Positions 43,534 to 51,687 of a stretch of 64,000 bases of DNA are shown piece after piece. Every line of letters begins with the position of its first letter. The first letter of the stretch is position 1. The DNA is from Saprospiraceae bacterium (GTDB lineage Bacteria > Bacteroidota > Bacteroidia > Chitinophagales > Saprospiraceae), in NCBI GenBank assembly GCA_019638455.1, contig JAHBTU010000003.1:682001-746000 (forward strand), written 5' to 3'. A model generated the notes under the pieces. The model saw only the letters and a list, made by a program, of their open reading frames with translations, did not search any database and was not told the origin of the DNA. A program made the position numbers and the translations under genes.

Positions 43534-44418
43534 ATGACACACACATCCACTGCCACCCCCCAACCCGTTGCCAGCCAACCCGCCCCCGTTGTGCTCGACA
43601 TGGACAAAATCCGCAAAGCCTTTGAGGAAGCCGCCCCCCGCTATCAGCTCGCCCACCCCTATCCCTTTGGGGTCTTCGACGACTTTTTGGACGAAGGCGC
43701 GGCCCGCTCGGCCATGAACGCTTTCCCCGGCATCAAAGACGAAGGCTGGATTCATTATGTCCACGTCAATGAAAAAAAACACGGCCTGAACAAGATGACC
43801 TTGATTCCAGCCGAACTGCAAAAGGTTATCACCGCGCTGAACACCGATGAATTCGTGGCGGCCCTGAGCAAACTCACCGGAATCCCCCACCTCAAGCCCG
43901 ACCCAAGCCTCGAAGGAGGCGGCTTGCACCAAAGCAAGCGCGGCGGTTTCCTCAATATCCATGCGGACTTCACCGTGCATCCGCACAAGCGCCACTGGCG
44001 CCGCCGAGTGAATGTGCTGGTCTATCTCAACGAAGATTGGGCGCCCGAATATCGCGGCGAACTCGAACTCTGGACGCGCGACATGAAGGCTTGCGCCCAA
44101 AAAATCCTGCCAGTATTCAACCGTTGCGCCATTTTCAATACGGACGAAGACTCGTTTCACGGACTGCCGGAACCGATTCAGTGCCCGGAGGACATGACGC
44201 GCAAGTCCATCGCCCTTTACTATTTCACGGAGGAAGAAAAAACGCCGCCCAAGCGCGCTACCAACTATCGCGCCCGACCGGAAGACGGCAACCGCCGCAT
44301 CCTGATCTGGCTCGACAAACAGGCTATCTCCATCTACAACACGCTGAAAGGCTGGCTCGGCATTGACGACGAGTTTGTGAGCAAAGTGCTGAACTTTTTC
44401 AATCGGGAAAAAAAGTAA
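43534..44418 (+). CDS. 2-oxoglutarate/Fe(II) oxygenase, prolyl-4-hydroxylase type
   Basis: 294 residues. The double-stranded β-helix has the metal triad H143-x-D145 in NIHADFTVHP and H209 in EDSFHGLPEP, with R223 (TRKSIALYYF) for the 2-oxoglutarate carboxylate. LNVLVYL-like NVLVYLNEDWAPEYRGELEL between them is the usual core. Likely hydroxylates a protein or small molecule. The gene is followed by a GT39 glycosyltransferase, separated by a complementary repeat pair, so a protein or polymer modification pathway is possible (inference). Confidence 0.88.
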   Translation: MTHTSTATPQPVASQPAPVVLDMDKIRKAFEEAAPRYQLAHPYPFGVFDDFLDEGAARSAMNAFPGIKDEGWIHYVHVNEKKHGLNKMTLIPAELQKVITALNTDEFVAALSKLTGIPHLKPDPSLEGGGLHQSKRGGFLNIHADFTVHPHKRHWRRRVNVLVYLNEDWAPEYRGELELWTRDMKACAQKILPVFNRCAIFNTDEDSFHGLPEPIQCPEDMTRKSIALYYFTEEEKTPPKRATNYRARPEDGNRRILIWLDKQAISIYNTLKGWLGIDDEFVSKVLNFFNREKK

Positions 44419-44423
44419 CGACG

Positions 44424-44484
44424 CGGATTTGTTGATTTGTTGAAAAAATCATGCTTCAACAAATCAACCCGCAAACAAGTCAAC
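44424..44484. repeat. Small complementary array pair ahead of the GT39 gene
   Basis: Left arm 44424-44443 (ggatttgttgatttgttga) is the inverse of right arm 44455-44484 (ttcaacaaatcaacccgcaa...). The stem would form just after the oxygenase stop and end eight bases before the GT39 start. Confidence 0.75.
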
Positions 44485-44491
44485 ATTTTCG

Positions 44492-46156
44492 ATGAGCCAA
44501 TCCTTACGCACATCCCTCCTGCTTGCACTGCTTGGCGCAGTGTTTTACATACCCTTTCTCGGCGGCGTGCATCTGTTCGACTGGGACGAAATCAACTTCG
44601 CCGAAATCAGTCGGGAGATGCTCATCACCAAAGAGTATTTCAGGGTCTATGTCAACTTTCAGCCGTTTTGGGAAAAACCGCCGTTGTTTTTCTGGCTGCA
44701 ATCGCTGGCGATGGAGGGCTTTGGGGTGGGGGAGTTTGCTGCACGCTTGCCCAATGCGCTTTGCGGCATCGCCACGCTCCTCTTGGTCTATCAAATCGGG
44801 CGTCGGCTCTACCACCACCGATTCGGGCTGGTGTGGGCACTGACTTATTTTGGCACCGTGCTGCCGTTTCTTTATTTCAAATCGGGCATCATTGACCCGT
44901 GGTTCAATTTCTTCATTTTCGCGGGCATTTACCATTTCGTCCTTTTTTACTGGAAAAAAGATGATTTTGAGCTCGCCCTGCCGCACAGCCAATGGCGCTA
45001 CCTTTTTCTCGGCGGCTTCTGGATAGGCATGGGCATCCTGACCAAAGGGCAAACGGCCTACCTAATCGCCGTGCTGACGATGGGCGTCTATTGGGTCAGC
45101 CAACGCTTCAGGATGTATGTGAGCGTGCCGCAGTTTTTGTTTTTCACGCTCGCGGCGGCCATCGTCATGCTGACGTGGTACGGCTTGGAGACTTGGAAAA
45201 ACGGCACTTGGTTCATTGAAGAGTTCAACAAGTATCAATACCGCCTGTTCAGCACCCCCGATGCGGGGCACAAAGGCTTTCCGGGCTACCACTTCGTGGT
45301 GTTGCTCATTGGGTGTTTCCCGGCGTCCATTTTTGCGCTGCGGGCCTTTTGGAAAATGCCTGCGGAATCGTTCCGCTACCGCGACGATTTTCGGCGCTGG
45401 ATGAAGTATCTCTTTTGGGTGGTGCTGCTCCTTTTCACCATCGTGAAATCGAAAATCGTGCATTACTCCTCCATGTGCTATTTTCCGCTGACCTATCTGG
45501 CGGCGGTGGTGATAGATAAAATCGTGGCGAGGGAAATCCGCTTCAACTCGGTCATGCGTGCGGGGGTGTGGGGCATCGCAGGGGTGTTTGTGTTGGCGGT
45601 GGTCGCCTTGCCCTTCCTTGCCATGCAAATCGAGGTGCTGAAACCTTTGTTCAAAGACCCTTTTGCGCAGGCAAACTTGGAAGCCGACGTGCGCTGGACA
45701 GGTTGGGAGATATTGCCGGGCGTGTGGTTGTTGGGCGTGATGGCGGTAGCTTTTTATTTTTTCAAAAAGACAAACCATTGGCGAGGTTTCCAAACCCTCT
45801 TTGTGGGCACGGGCGCATTTGTGCTGCTCACACTCATCTTTTTCATCAAGCGCATCGAAGGCTACTCGCAGCGGGCGGCCATTACGTTTTTTGAAAGCAA
45901 AATCGGGGAGGATTGTTATGTGCTCACACATGGCTATCGCTCTTACGCGCACCTCTTCTACACGCGCAAGCCACCTGTGACCAACGAAAAAAGCTATGAC
46001 CGCAACTGGCTCTACACGGGCGACATAGACAAGGATGTGTTCGTGGTGTCGAAAATTCAATCGGCGCACGAAGTGGAGCGCATCGCTGGCATGGAAGAGT
46101 TGGGCAGAAAGAACGGATTTGTGTTTTTTGTGCGAAAAGCAGTCAAAAAGGAGTGA
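44492..46156 (+). CDS. GT39 (ArnT/PMT-like) glycosyltransferase
   Basis: 554 residues, about twelve membrane spans. The first periplasmic loop FDWDEINFAEISREMLITKE carries the catalytic acidic pair (D-E) of GT39/GT83 enzymes, followed by EKPPLFFWLQSLAMEGFGV, also conserved. Such enzymes use polyprenyl-phosphate sugars to glycosylate lipids or proteins on the outer face of the inner membrane. Acceptor unknown. The C-terminal soluble part ends with VFFVRKAVKKE. Confidence 0.9.
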   Translation: MSQSLRTSLLLALLGAVFYIPFLGGVHLFDWDEINFAEISREMLITKEYFRVYVNFQPFWEKPPLFFWLQSLAMEGFGVGEFAARLPNALCGIATLLLVYQIGRRLYHHRFGLVWALTYFGTVLPFLYFKSGIIDPWFNFFIFAGIYHFVLFYWKKDDFELALPHSQWRYLFLGGFWIGMGILTKGQTAYLIAVLTMGVYWVSQRFRMYVSVPQFLFFTLAAAIVMLTWYGLETWKNGTWFIEEFNKYQYRLFSTPDAGHKGFPGYHFVVLLIGCFPASIFALRAFWKMPAESFRYRDDFRRWMKYLFWVVLLLFTIVKSKIVHYSSMCYFPLTYLAAVVIDKIVAREIRFNSVMRAGVWGIAGVFVLAVVALPFLAMQIEVLKPLFKDPFAQANLEADVRWTGWEILPGVWLLGVMAVAFYFFKKTNHWRGFQTLFVGTGAFVLLTLIFFIKRIEGYSQRAAITFFESKIGEDCYVLTHGYRSYAHLFYTRKPPVTNEKSYDRNWLYTGDIDKDVFVVSKIQSAHEVERIAGMEELGRKNGFVFFVRKAVKKE

Positions 46157-46206
46157 CCACACACGCGCTGTGCGCCAAGACATCATTTCAGCGATTATTG
46201 GAAAAG

Positions 46207-46313
46207 CGTAAAAACTTAGGTAGAGGGTTGAGGGGCTTGCTTTGGGGTCGTATGCTGTTTCAATGAAGATGAAATCAGCCTTCTACCCCCAACCTTTTAC
46301 CTAAGTTTTTACG
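46207..46313. repeat. Long inverted repeat after the GT39 gene
   Basis: CGTAAAAACTTAGGTA at 46207-46222 is matched perfectly by its inverse at 46298-46313; the pairing continues imperfectly through gagggttgagggg and tacccccaaccttt. G-rich on the left and C-rich on the right, the same polarity as the array pairs. It may act as a terminator or stability element. The rest of 46157-46449 shows nothing else. Confidence 0.75.
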
Positions 46314-46449
46314 AAAAAGCCTTACAATTTATACGTCATCATTTGAAATGCGCTTGCAAGCAAGGCTATGTTAAAGGTCGGTTTCACTGACAATGGGCTA
46401 AAACAACGAACCGTTCAAGTTTCCATTTTCAAATCAAACCGTACACAAG

Positions 46450-47235
46450 ATGAACTTAAATCCATTTCTCCGCTTGCCAGCACTTGTCATTTCTGCCTTT
46501 CTGCTGCTTTTCACCGCTGCTTGCGACGACAACAAATCCACCGACCGAACGGACGACCCCGCGACGGAAGCCGTGCTGCTCGTGATTGACGAGGAAAGCA
46601 TTGACAACGGAAACGAACCCAACAACTTCTCCGCCGTGGACGTGAACGACCAACTCGCCAGAGTCGGCCTCCGTCAGCCACTTCGCTATTTCCAAGACAA
46701 CGTGGGCAAAACGATTGACCTCTACACAGGTCAAGTCGGCGACGAGGGCTGGTATGCCCTGAAAACAATCCCCAACTCATGGAAAAATGCCGGGCCTACC
46801 AACAACGGCTCGCAAAACTTTCTCGCCGCTGGCCCCGGCCTCGGGGGTGGCGACGACGACCGCGAGGTGTTGCTCGACAAAATCCCGAACGTGACCCCCC
46901 TCCGCGCCACCGGGCTGAAAATGCTCATCGGGAAAACAGTGCTCGCGGTGGTCTATGACAGCGACATCAGCATCAACTATTCTCCCTTGAATGGCAACCT
47001 GCAAGGTGCCAACCTCGGCCTCGTGGCGTTCGACGTGCTTGAAGTCACCGAGCGCACCGATGGCTCTACCTCCTCGCTTCCTCGCGTCACAATTGTGATT
47101 CGGTCTGTGGACGACGCGATGGCTGCCCCGCTCATGCTCTTTGCCAATGCACCAGTGCCGCAGTCGTCGTCGGAACCCTTCGACATCAAACCACCCGTCA
47201 CAGCGCCTGCGGCGCAATTGGAACCGGCGCAGTGA
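46450..47235 (+). CDS. Hypothetical lipoprotein
   Basis: 261 residues. Signal MNLNPFLRLPALVISAFLLL with lipobox FTAAC (Cys25), an Asp-rich linker DDNKSTDRTDDP, then a globular domain with a Gly/Asp-rich loop GPGLGGGDDDREVLLDKIP, which could bind calcium. C-terminal tail rich in Pro/Ala. No family recognised. Alone on its transcript. Confidence 0.65.
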   Translation: MNLNPFLRLPALVISAFLLLFTAACDDNKSTDRTDDPATEAVLLVIDEESIDNGNEPNNFSAVDVNDQLARVGLRQPLRYFQDNVGKTIDLYTGQVGDEGWYALKTIPNSWKNAGPTNNGSQNFLAAGPGLGGGDDDREVLLDKIPNVTPLRATGLKMLIGKTVLAVVYDSDISINYSPLNGNLQGANLGLVAFDVLEVTERTDGSTSSLPRVTIVIRSVDDAMAAPLMLFANAPVPQSSSEPFDIKPPVTAPAAQLEPAQ

Positions 47236-47305
47236 TTGTCGGCAAAGTGTGTGCGTGCAAATCATGAGTTGAAAGCCTCGGGCTTTCGATATCCAAACAC
47301 TTATT

Positions 47306-47427
47306 GAGGATGTCTCATAAGTAATGTTTGCTTGGCAGGATTGACAAGATTCGCGCCCTTTTTCGGGTAAAAAAAAACCTGTGAATCTTGTTAGTCCTGT
47401 CGAAATTTAAACTTGTGAGACGGCCTC
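47306..47427. repeat. Palindromic MITE-like element, 122 bp
   Basis: Outer pair: gaggatgtctcataagt (47306) with acttgtgagacggcctc (47411). Inner pair: caggattgacaagattc (47336) with gaatcttgttagtcctg (about 47383). It fills the middle of the 257-base gap between the lipoprotein and the DUF4058 gene. Confidence 0.7.
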
Positions 47428-47477
47428 CATTGCACACGCACTTGTTGCGGCGCTTCCCCTTTTTTGAAAAACCTCCG

Positions 47478-47485
47478 TACTTTTG
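47478..47485 (+). promoter_or_regulatory. -7 box before the DUF4058 gene
   Basis: TACTTTTG, seven bases before the ATG at 47493, giving a nearly leaderless mRNA. Confidence 0.45.
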
Positions 47486-47492
47486 AGAAAAA

Positions 47493-48295
47493 ATGAAGTC
47501 CATGTCGCCTCCTTTTCCCGGAATGGACCCTTGGCTCGAAGAACACGTTTGGCCTGATGTGCATCATGATTTAGCCACCCGCATCAAAGAACAACTTGTC
47601 CCACAGGTTGTGCCAAAGTATTTCGTGCGCATAGAGACGTACACCGTTGAAGACACTCGCCCCGACGAGGATGTCGGCATTCTCTATCCCGTCGTGGAAA
47701 TTCTGCGGCGACATCCCAAACAAGTTGCAGACCATGTGGCAGAGCCTATAGCCGACTATGGGCTTTTCACGCCTTCTTCCATGATTATTCCCTTGCCGAA
47801 ACCCGTCGAAGTGCGCATCCCGTTGTGGAAATCAGGGACAGGGAAAATCAACAACTCATCGCCGCCATCGAAGTGCTTTCGCCCGTGAGCAAACAAGCGC
47901 CAGGCATTCAGCCCTGCCGCGAAAAACGCGACCTGCTCCACGAAGACGGCGTTCACCTGCTCGAAATTGACCTGCTCCGCCGAGGCGAGCGACCGCTCAA
48001 CTACCCCACCTTGCCGCGTCAAGCGCATTATTTCGTGATGCTCCAACGCGGCGAGCGATACCGGACGGAGGTGTGGGCAATGACCGTGCGCGACAAATTG
48101 CCCATCGTGCCCGTGCCCTTGAAATCGCCCGACCCAGATGTGCGGCTCGACATCGGCGCCACCCTGAGCGAAGTCTATGCGCGCAGCCGCTACGATTTGT
48201 CTGTTCGTTATGGAAACAACCCGCCTCCGCCCACCTTTTCGGAGGAAGGCCTGCAATGGCTGCGAGGTATCTTGAAGGAAAAAGCACTGCTGTGA
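47493..48295 (+). pseudogene. DUF4058 protein gene broken by a frameshift
   Basis: The first frame (from 47493) has SPPFPGMDPWLEEHVWPDVHHDLATRIK, the DUF4058 start; the family then continues in another frame from about 47825 (EIRDRENQQLIAAIEVLSPVSKQAPG, HLLEIDLLRRGERPLNYPTL). The switch is near 47818-47826 in cgcatcccgttgtggaaatc: a one-base change restores RIP-VVEIRDREN. The joined protein would be about 266 residues, the normal size of the family. Either a recent pseudogene or a sequencing error. Function of DUF4058 is unknown. Confidence 0.85.
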
Positions 48296-48330
48296 TTCGG
48301 GCGCCCCTCAAATCGCTTTCTTCTTGCGCG

Positions 48331-49047
48331 TTACTTCCCCAAAATCTCCTTCTCCACTGCCAGTTTATACATTCGCCCCACCGGAATCGGCGTTTTCCCA
48401 ATATCCAATCCATCTGCCGAATGCGCGGTGATTTTGTCTTTCGCCACGATGAACGAGCGATGCACGCGCAGAAAACGCGCTGGAGGCAGCACCTCCTCAA
48501 AGTGCGTGATGGTTTCCTTCGTCGTGATTTTTCCCTGTGTGGTCACGATGCGAACATAGTCTTTCAGGCTTTCCAAATAGAGAATTTCGTCAAGCAGCAC
48601 CCTCACGTTTTTACGGTCGGCACGCACGAAGAGGTGCGGTGCCTCAACTTCGGATGCTTGAATTTTTAGCGAAACGGGCGATTCCGCTTTCCGAACTCGC
48701 GTTTGGAATTTTCCAATCGCCTTCAAAAAACGGTCAAACGAAATGGGTTTTAAAAGATAATCCGCCGCGTCGAGCTCGAAGCCTTCGAGGGCAAACTCGC
48801 GGTAAGCAGTCGTCAAAATCACTTCCGGTTTTCGGCGCAGCGATTGGAGAAATTCCAGCCCCGTCAGCCCCGGCATCTGGATGTCGAGGAAGAGCAAATC
48901 CACTGGCTGTTGCTGCAAGGCCTCGAAGGCCTTCACAGGGTTGGTGAATTTTCCGGCGACCGTAAACCCTTCGAGCCGCAGCAGGTACGATTCGATGATT
49001 TCGATGGCAATGGGTTCATCGTCAATGATGTAGCAAGTGTAAAGCAT
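48331..49047 (-). CDS. LytTR-type response regulator
   Basis: 238 residues from ATG 49047. Receiver domain with phospho-acceptor D55 in LLFLDIQMPG and Lys in LLKPISFDRFLKA, then a LytTR DNA-binding domain (FVRADRKNVRVLLDEILYLESLKDYVRI, ARFLRVHRSFIVAKDKI). The earlier ATG at 49056 is formed by the repeat array (cgtcattgaggg), so the internal start is more likely. Partner of the LytS-type kinase upstream on the same strand; 500 bases of repeats and inserted elements lie between them. Confidence 0.93.
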   Translation of the reverse strand: MLYTCYIIDDEPIAIEIIESYLLRLEGFTVAGKFTNPVKAFEALQQQPVDLLFLDIQMPGLTGLEFLQSLRRKPEVILTTAYREFALEGFELDAADYLLKPISFDRFLKAIGKFQTRVRKAESPVSLKIQASEVEAPHLFVRADRKNVRVLLDEILYLESLKDYVRIVTTQGKITTKETITHFEEVLPPARFLRVHRSFIVAKDKITAHSADGLDIGKTPIPVGRMYKLAVEKEILGK

Positions 49048-49049
49048 AG

Positions 49050-49169
49050 TCGTCATTGAGGGTAATTAGAGGTCGTTAGGGGTAATTAAGGGTCATTGAG
49101 GGGGGGCATTTAGAGGGTAATTTAGAGGGGCATTAAAGTCATTAGGGGGCATTGAGGGTCATTTTGAAA
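49050..49169. repeat. Array 3 left arm: irregular 10-bp-like G/T-rich units
   Basis: Units such as gtcattgaggg, gtaattagagg, gtcgttagggg and gtaatttagagg, less regular than arrays 1 and 2. Complementary to gaccctcaatgaccc at 49530-49577. It abuts the LytTR start. Confidence 0.85.
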
Positions 49170-49177
49170 GTCTGGTT

Positions 49178-49519
49178 GAGAGTGTCCACAAAACTGTGTC
49201 ACCCCAATTCGGACAATGAGAAAACACAGAGACACGGAGGCACAGAGTTTTGGTCTTCAATAACTTACGCTCCTTTGAGTGCAGTGTTCGCCGTGTAAAA
49301 AAACATATAGGAAGGTTTATACCCAGATTAAAGAGGATTTGAACCTGCCCGTTGGCAAGGCAGGGATTTCCTTGATTGATTTGTATGATTTTCAGAGGAT
49401 TGCGAGCGCCGTTCGTTCAAAACCACCTTGTCAGGCCCTGTGCTTAGGGGCCTGCCCGGCCAAGTGAAGCGGACGGGGCTGATTTGCGTTGACTATAACA
49501 CGCTTTTCTGAACATTCCC
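49178..49519. mobile_element. IS256-like MITE E, copy E2 with nested insertion
   Basis: Left end gagagtgtccacaaaactgt, right end inverted gggaatgttcagaaaagcgt, both reaching GTGTCA/(a)acacg. Flanked by GTCTGGTT (49170-49177) and GTCTGATT (49520-49527), an 8-bp target duplication with one mismatch, the size expected for IS256. It is interrupted at 49318 by MITE copy D; without that insert it equals E1 at 22151-22314. Confidence 0.8.
49318..49497 (+). mobile_element. 180-bp TA-flanked MITE-like element, copy D (nested)
   Basis: Same orientation as copy C; TATACCCAG to GACTATA. It lies inside MITE E2 between ggttt and acacgctt. Copy E1 has ggtttgacacgctt there, so the insertion point and size can be read directly. 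Confidence 0.9.
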
Positions 49520-49529
49520 GTCTGATTTG

Positions 49530-49577
49530 GAAATGACTTTAATGACCCTCAATGACCCTCAATGACCCCCTAAATGA
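49530..49577. repeat. Array 3 right arm: A/C-rich units
   Basis: aatgaccctc repeated about four times with variants. Complementary to the left arm. It starts just right of the E2 target duplication and ends seven bases before the LytS stop. Confidence 0.85.
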
Positions 49578-49583
49578 CCTCAA

Positions 49584-50600
49584 TCACGCTAACCGCAATT
49601 TCAAAGCAATCAAAAACACCTCTTCGCCCTCCACTTTTTCCAGCTCGTAGCGACCAGCATAGAGCAGTGCGAGCCTTTTTTCCACGTTGAGCAGGCCGAT
49701 GCCTTTGTGGCCGTTTTCGGGACCTTTGGCAGGGCGGCTGCTTTTGCTGTTTTCCACTTGGAAAAAAAGTGTTTTTCCCTCCAAACGTAAGTCAATTTTT
49801 ACAAAAACCGTATCGCTCGCCGTGTTGGCTGCGCCGTGTTTGAAGGCATTTTCCACGAAAGGCAAAAGCAAAAGTGGCGCGACGCGGATGTCGTCGGGCG
49901 AGATTTTCGGCTCGAAAGTGAGTGCCAGCCGCTCGCCGAAGCGCAGGCGCTCGAGTTCGATGTAGTGTCTGATAAGTTCGATTTCCTTGCGCAAAGGGAT
50001 TTTTTCGGTGTTGCATTCATATAGGATAAAATCGAGCAGGCCACTGAGTTTCAGGATGCTGTCGGGTGTGTGTGGCGATTTTTTGAGCGCGAGGCCATAG
50101 AGGTTGTTCAGCGTGTTGAACAAAAAGTGCGGATGAATTTGGGCACGGAGGAATTGGAGCTCGGCATCGCGTTTCTCTTCGGCCAGCTGCGTTGTCAGGC
50201 GGTCTTTTCGGTCCCAATCCCGAATGATTTTGAGGCAAACGCCGAGCGCGATGACGGCGTAGTCGCGGAACAGGTTTTTGGAAATTTTGGAGAGTGGTAT
50301 TCTGAATTTTTCTCCTTCATGCAGCGACCAGTAAAGGTTTTCCCATTGCAACCGCAAAATCATAACTACCAGAAAGACTATGACACACGACAGCCAAAAC
50401 AATACTTTTTTTCCTCGCCAAAGCAGTCGTGGCACGAGAAAGTAGGCCACGAGATAAAACGGCAGAGCGATGACGGGCAGGAAAAAAATCGTCTGCCGTA
50501 ACAGCTCGCCTTGGTCGCGGTAGTGCGGCAGGTTGGCTACAAACTCGACGGCGATGTAGGCCGACCAGAGCAGGAGGTGGAGGAGGATGCGTTTTATCAC
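49584..50600 (-). CDS. LytS-type sensor histidine kinase
   Basis: About 338 residues from GTG 50600. Four N-terminal membrane spans, then a His_kinase domain with the phospho-acceptor region LRAQIHPHFLFNTLNNLYGL (H156) and a GHKL ATPase (LLLLPFVENAFKHG, KGIGLLNVEKRLALLY). I prefer the GTG because a TACTTTTG promoter box lies at 50606-50613, inside the longer frame, which would make the message leaderless. Partner of the LytTR regulator. Signal unknown. Confidence 0.88.
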   Translation of the reverse strand: MIKRILLHLLLWSAYIAVEFVANLPHYRDQGELLRQTIFFLPVIALPFYLVAYFLVPRLLWRGKKVLFWLSCVIVFLVVMILRLQWENLYWSLHEGEKFRIPLSKISKNLFRDYAVIALGVCLKIIRDWDRKDRLTTQLAEEKRDAELQFLRAQIHPHFLFNTLNNLYGLALKKSPHTPDSILKLSGLLDFILYECNTEKIPLRKEIELIRHYIELERLRFGERLALTFEPKISPDDIRVAPLLLLPFVENAFKHGAANTASDTVFVKIDLRLEGKTLFFQVENSKSSRPAKGPENGHKGIGLLNVEKRLALLYAGRYELEKVEGEEVFLIALKLRLA

Positions 50601-50605
50601 GCCGT

Positions 50606-50613
50606 CAAAAGTA
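50606..50613 (-). promoter_or_regulatory. -7 box of the lytS gene
   Basis: TACTTTTG on the minus strand, followed after five bases by the GTG start. Confidence 0.5.
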
Positions 50614-50845
50614 CGGCAAACCTTTTTAGCAGTTTTCACCGTCGGCAGACGGCTGAACTATGCTGGTTTTCAGGAAGATTTTGTCGCCCAATGCCATTTG
50701 GCTGCGACTTTGGGTTGTGTGGTGTTGGCTCGAAACCGTTCGGCTGAAATATCATTTGGCAGGTTGTTTCCTCCTCAAATTGTGCTCTCATTCGGCTTTT
50801 CAATGGCAAAAGCATTGATTTCAGTTAATTAAAATTCAACAGTTT

Positions 50846-51616
50846 ATGAAAGCAAAAAACATTTTTTTCGGCTTGTTCTGCTGCTTTGCGTTGTTTCAGT
50901 GGGCGCATTTCAACTGGTCACGGAACGTATCGCGGCATGACATTCAGCGCGCCTCGGAATATCATTCTGGTTTGCAAATGCGACAATTCGGGATATACCC
51001 GTTTAGGTTTTTCCTTATTGACAAAACCTTGCCGCCCAGAGAAGTGGCGAATGAACTCCGTTTGGTGCAGAATCCGCCCGACACTTGCGACAACCCTGAT
51101 GCCAGCCCCCGTTGTTGTTTCGTCGGGACGCCCGACAGCCTGACTTCGGAAATGAAAATCGCGGGAAAAGACGAGCCGGGGGAGCGTTTGCTCATTCGCG
51201 GGCGAGTGTTCAAGGCTGATGGCAAAACGCCTTATCCGAACGTGCTCATTTATGCCTACCACACCGACTCCAAGGGCATTTATTCCAAAAAAGGCGACGA
51301 GACGGGCATCCGGCGCTGGCACGGGCGGCTGTATGGCTGGTGTCGCACCGACGTGGAGGGGTGGTTTTCGATTCGCACGATACGGCCTGCCAGTTACCCG
51401 GACAGCCGCAACGCCGCGCATATTCACCACGTCGTGCAGGAGCCGGATGGCAGCGAGCCATATTACATCAACGACACGGTCTTTGATGACGACCCGTATG
51501 TGGACAAACGTTACCGGGCGAATGAGACCAAAGGCGGGCACAGTAGCGGCATTGTAAAATTGCAGCGCCAAGCCGATGGGGTTTTGAAGGGGCAGCGGTT
51601 CATTTCGTTGAAATAG
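50846..51616 (+). CDS. Intradiol ring-cleavage dioxygenase-like protein
   Basis: 256 residues. An N-terminal hydrophobic stretch (IFFGLFCCFALFQWAHF) suggests export or anchoring. The C-terminal half has the intradiol dioxygenase fold: RVFKADGKTPYPNVLIYAYHTDSKGIY, RLYGWCRTDVEGWFSIRTIRPASYPDS and NAAHIHHVV, with Tyr146, Tyr184, His192 and His194 as probable iron ligands. Secreted members of this fold are common but mostly uncharacterised; aromatic catabolism genes are not nearby. The gap 50640-50845 is A/T-mixed with nothing recognisable. Confidence 0.85.
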   Translation: MKAKNIFFGLFCCFALFQWAHFNWSRNVSRHDIQRASEYHSGLQMRQFGIYPFRFFLIDKTLPPREVANELRLVQNPPDTCDNPDASPRCCFVGTPDSLTSEMKIAGKDEPGERLLIRGRVFKADGKTPYPNVLIYAYHTDSKGIYSKKGDETGIRRWHGRLYGWCRTDVEGWFSIRTIRPASYPDSRNAAHIHHVVQEPDGSEPYYINDTVFDDDPYVDKRYRANETKGGHSSGIVKLQRQADGVLKGQRFISLK

Positions 51617-51624
51617 CCAGCAAA

Positions 51625-51658
51625 AAAGCGGTTCCCGTCAAGTGACGAGAACCGCTTT
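51625..51658. terminator. Bidirectional terminator
   Basis: AAAGCGGTTC / GAACCGCTTT with inner gtc/gac; flanked by A- and T-runs on both sides, between convergent genes. Confidence 0.85.
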
Positions 51659-51687
51659 CGTTATATTGGGTTCTTGAAAGGAACCTC

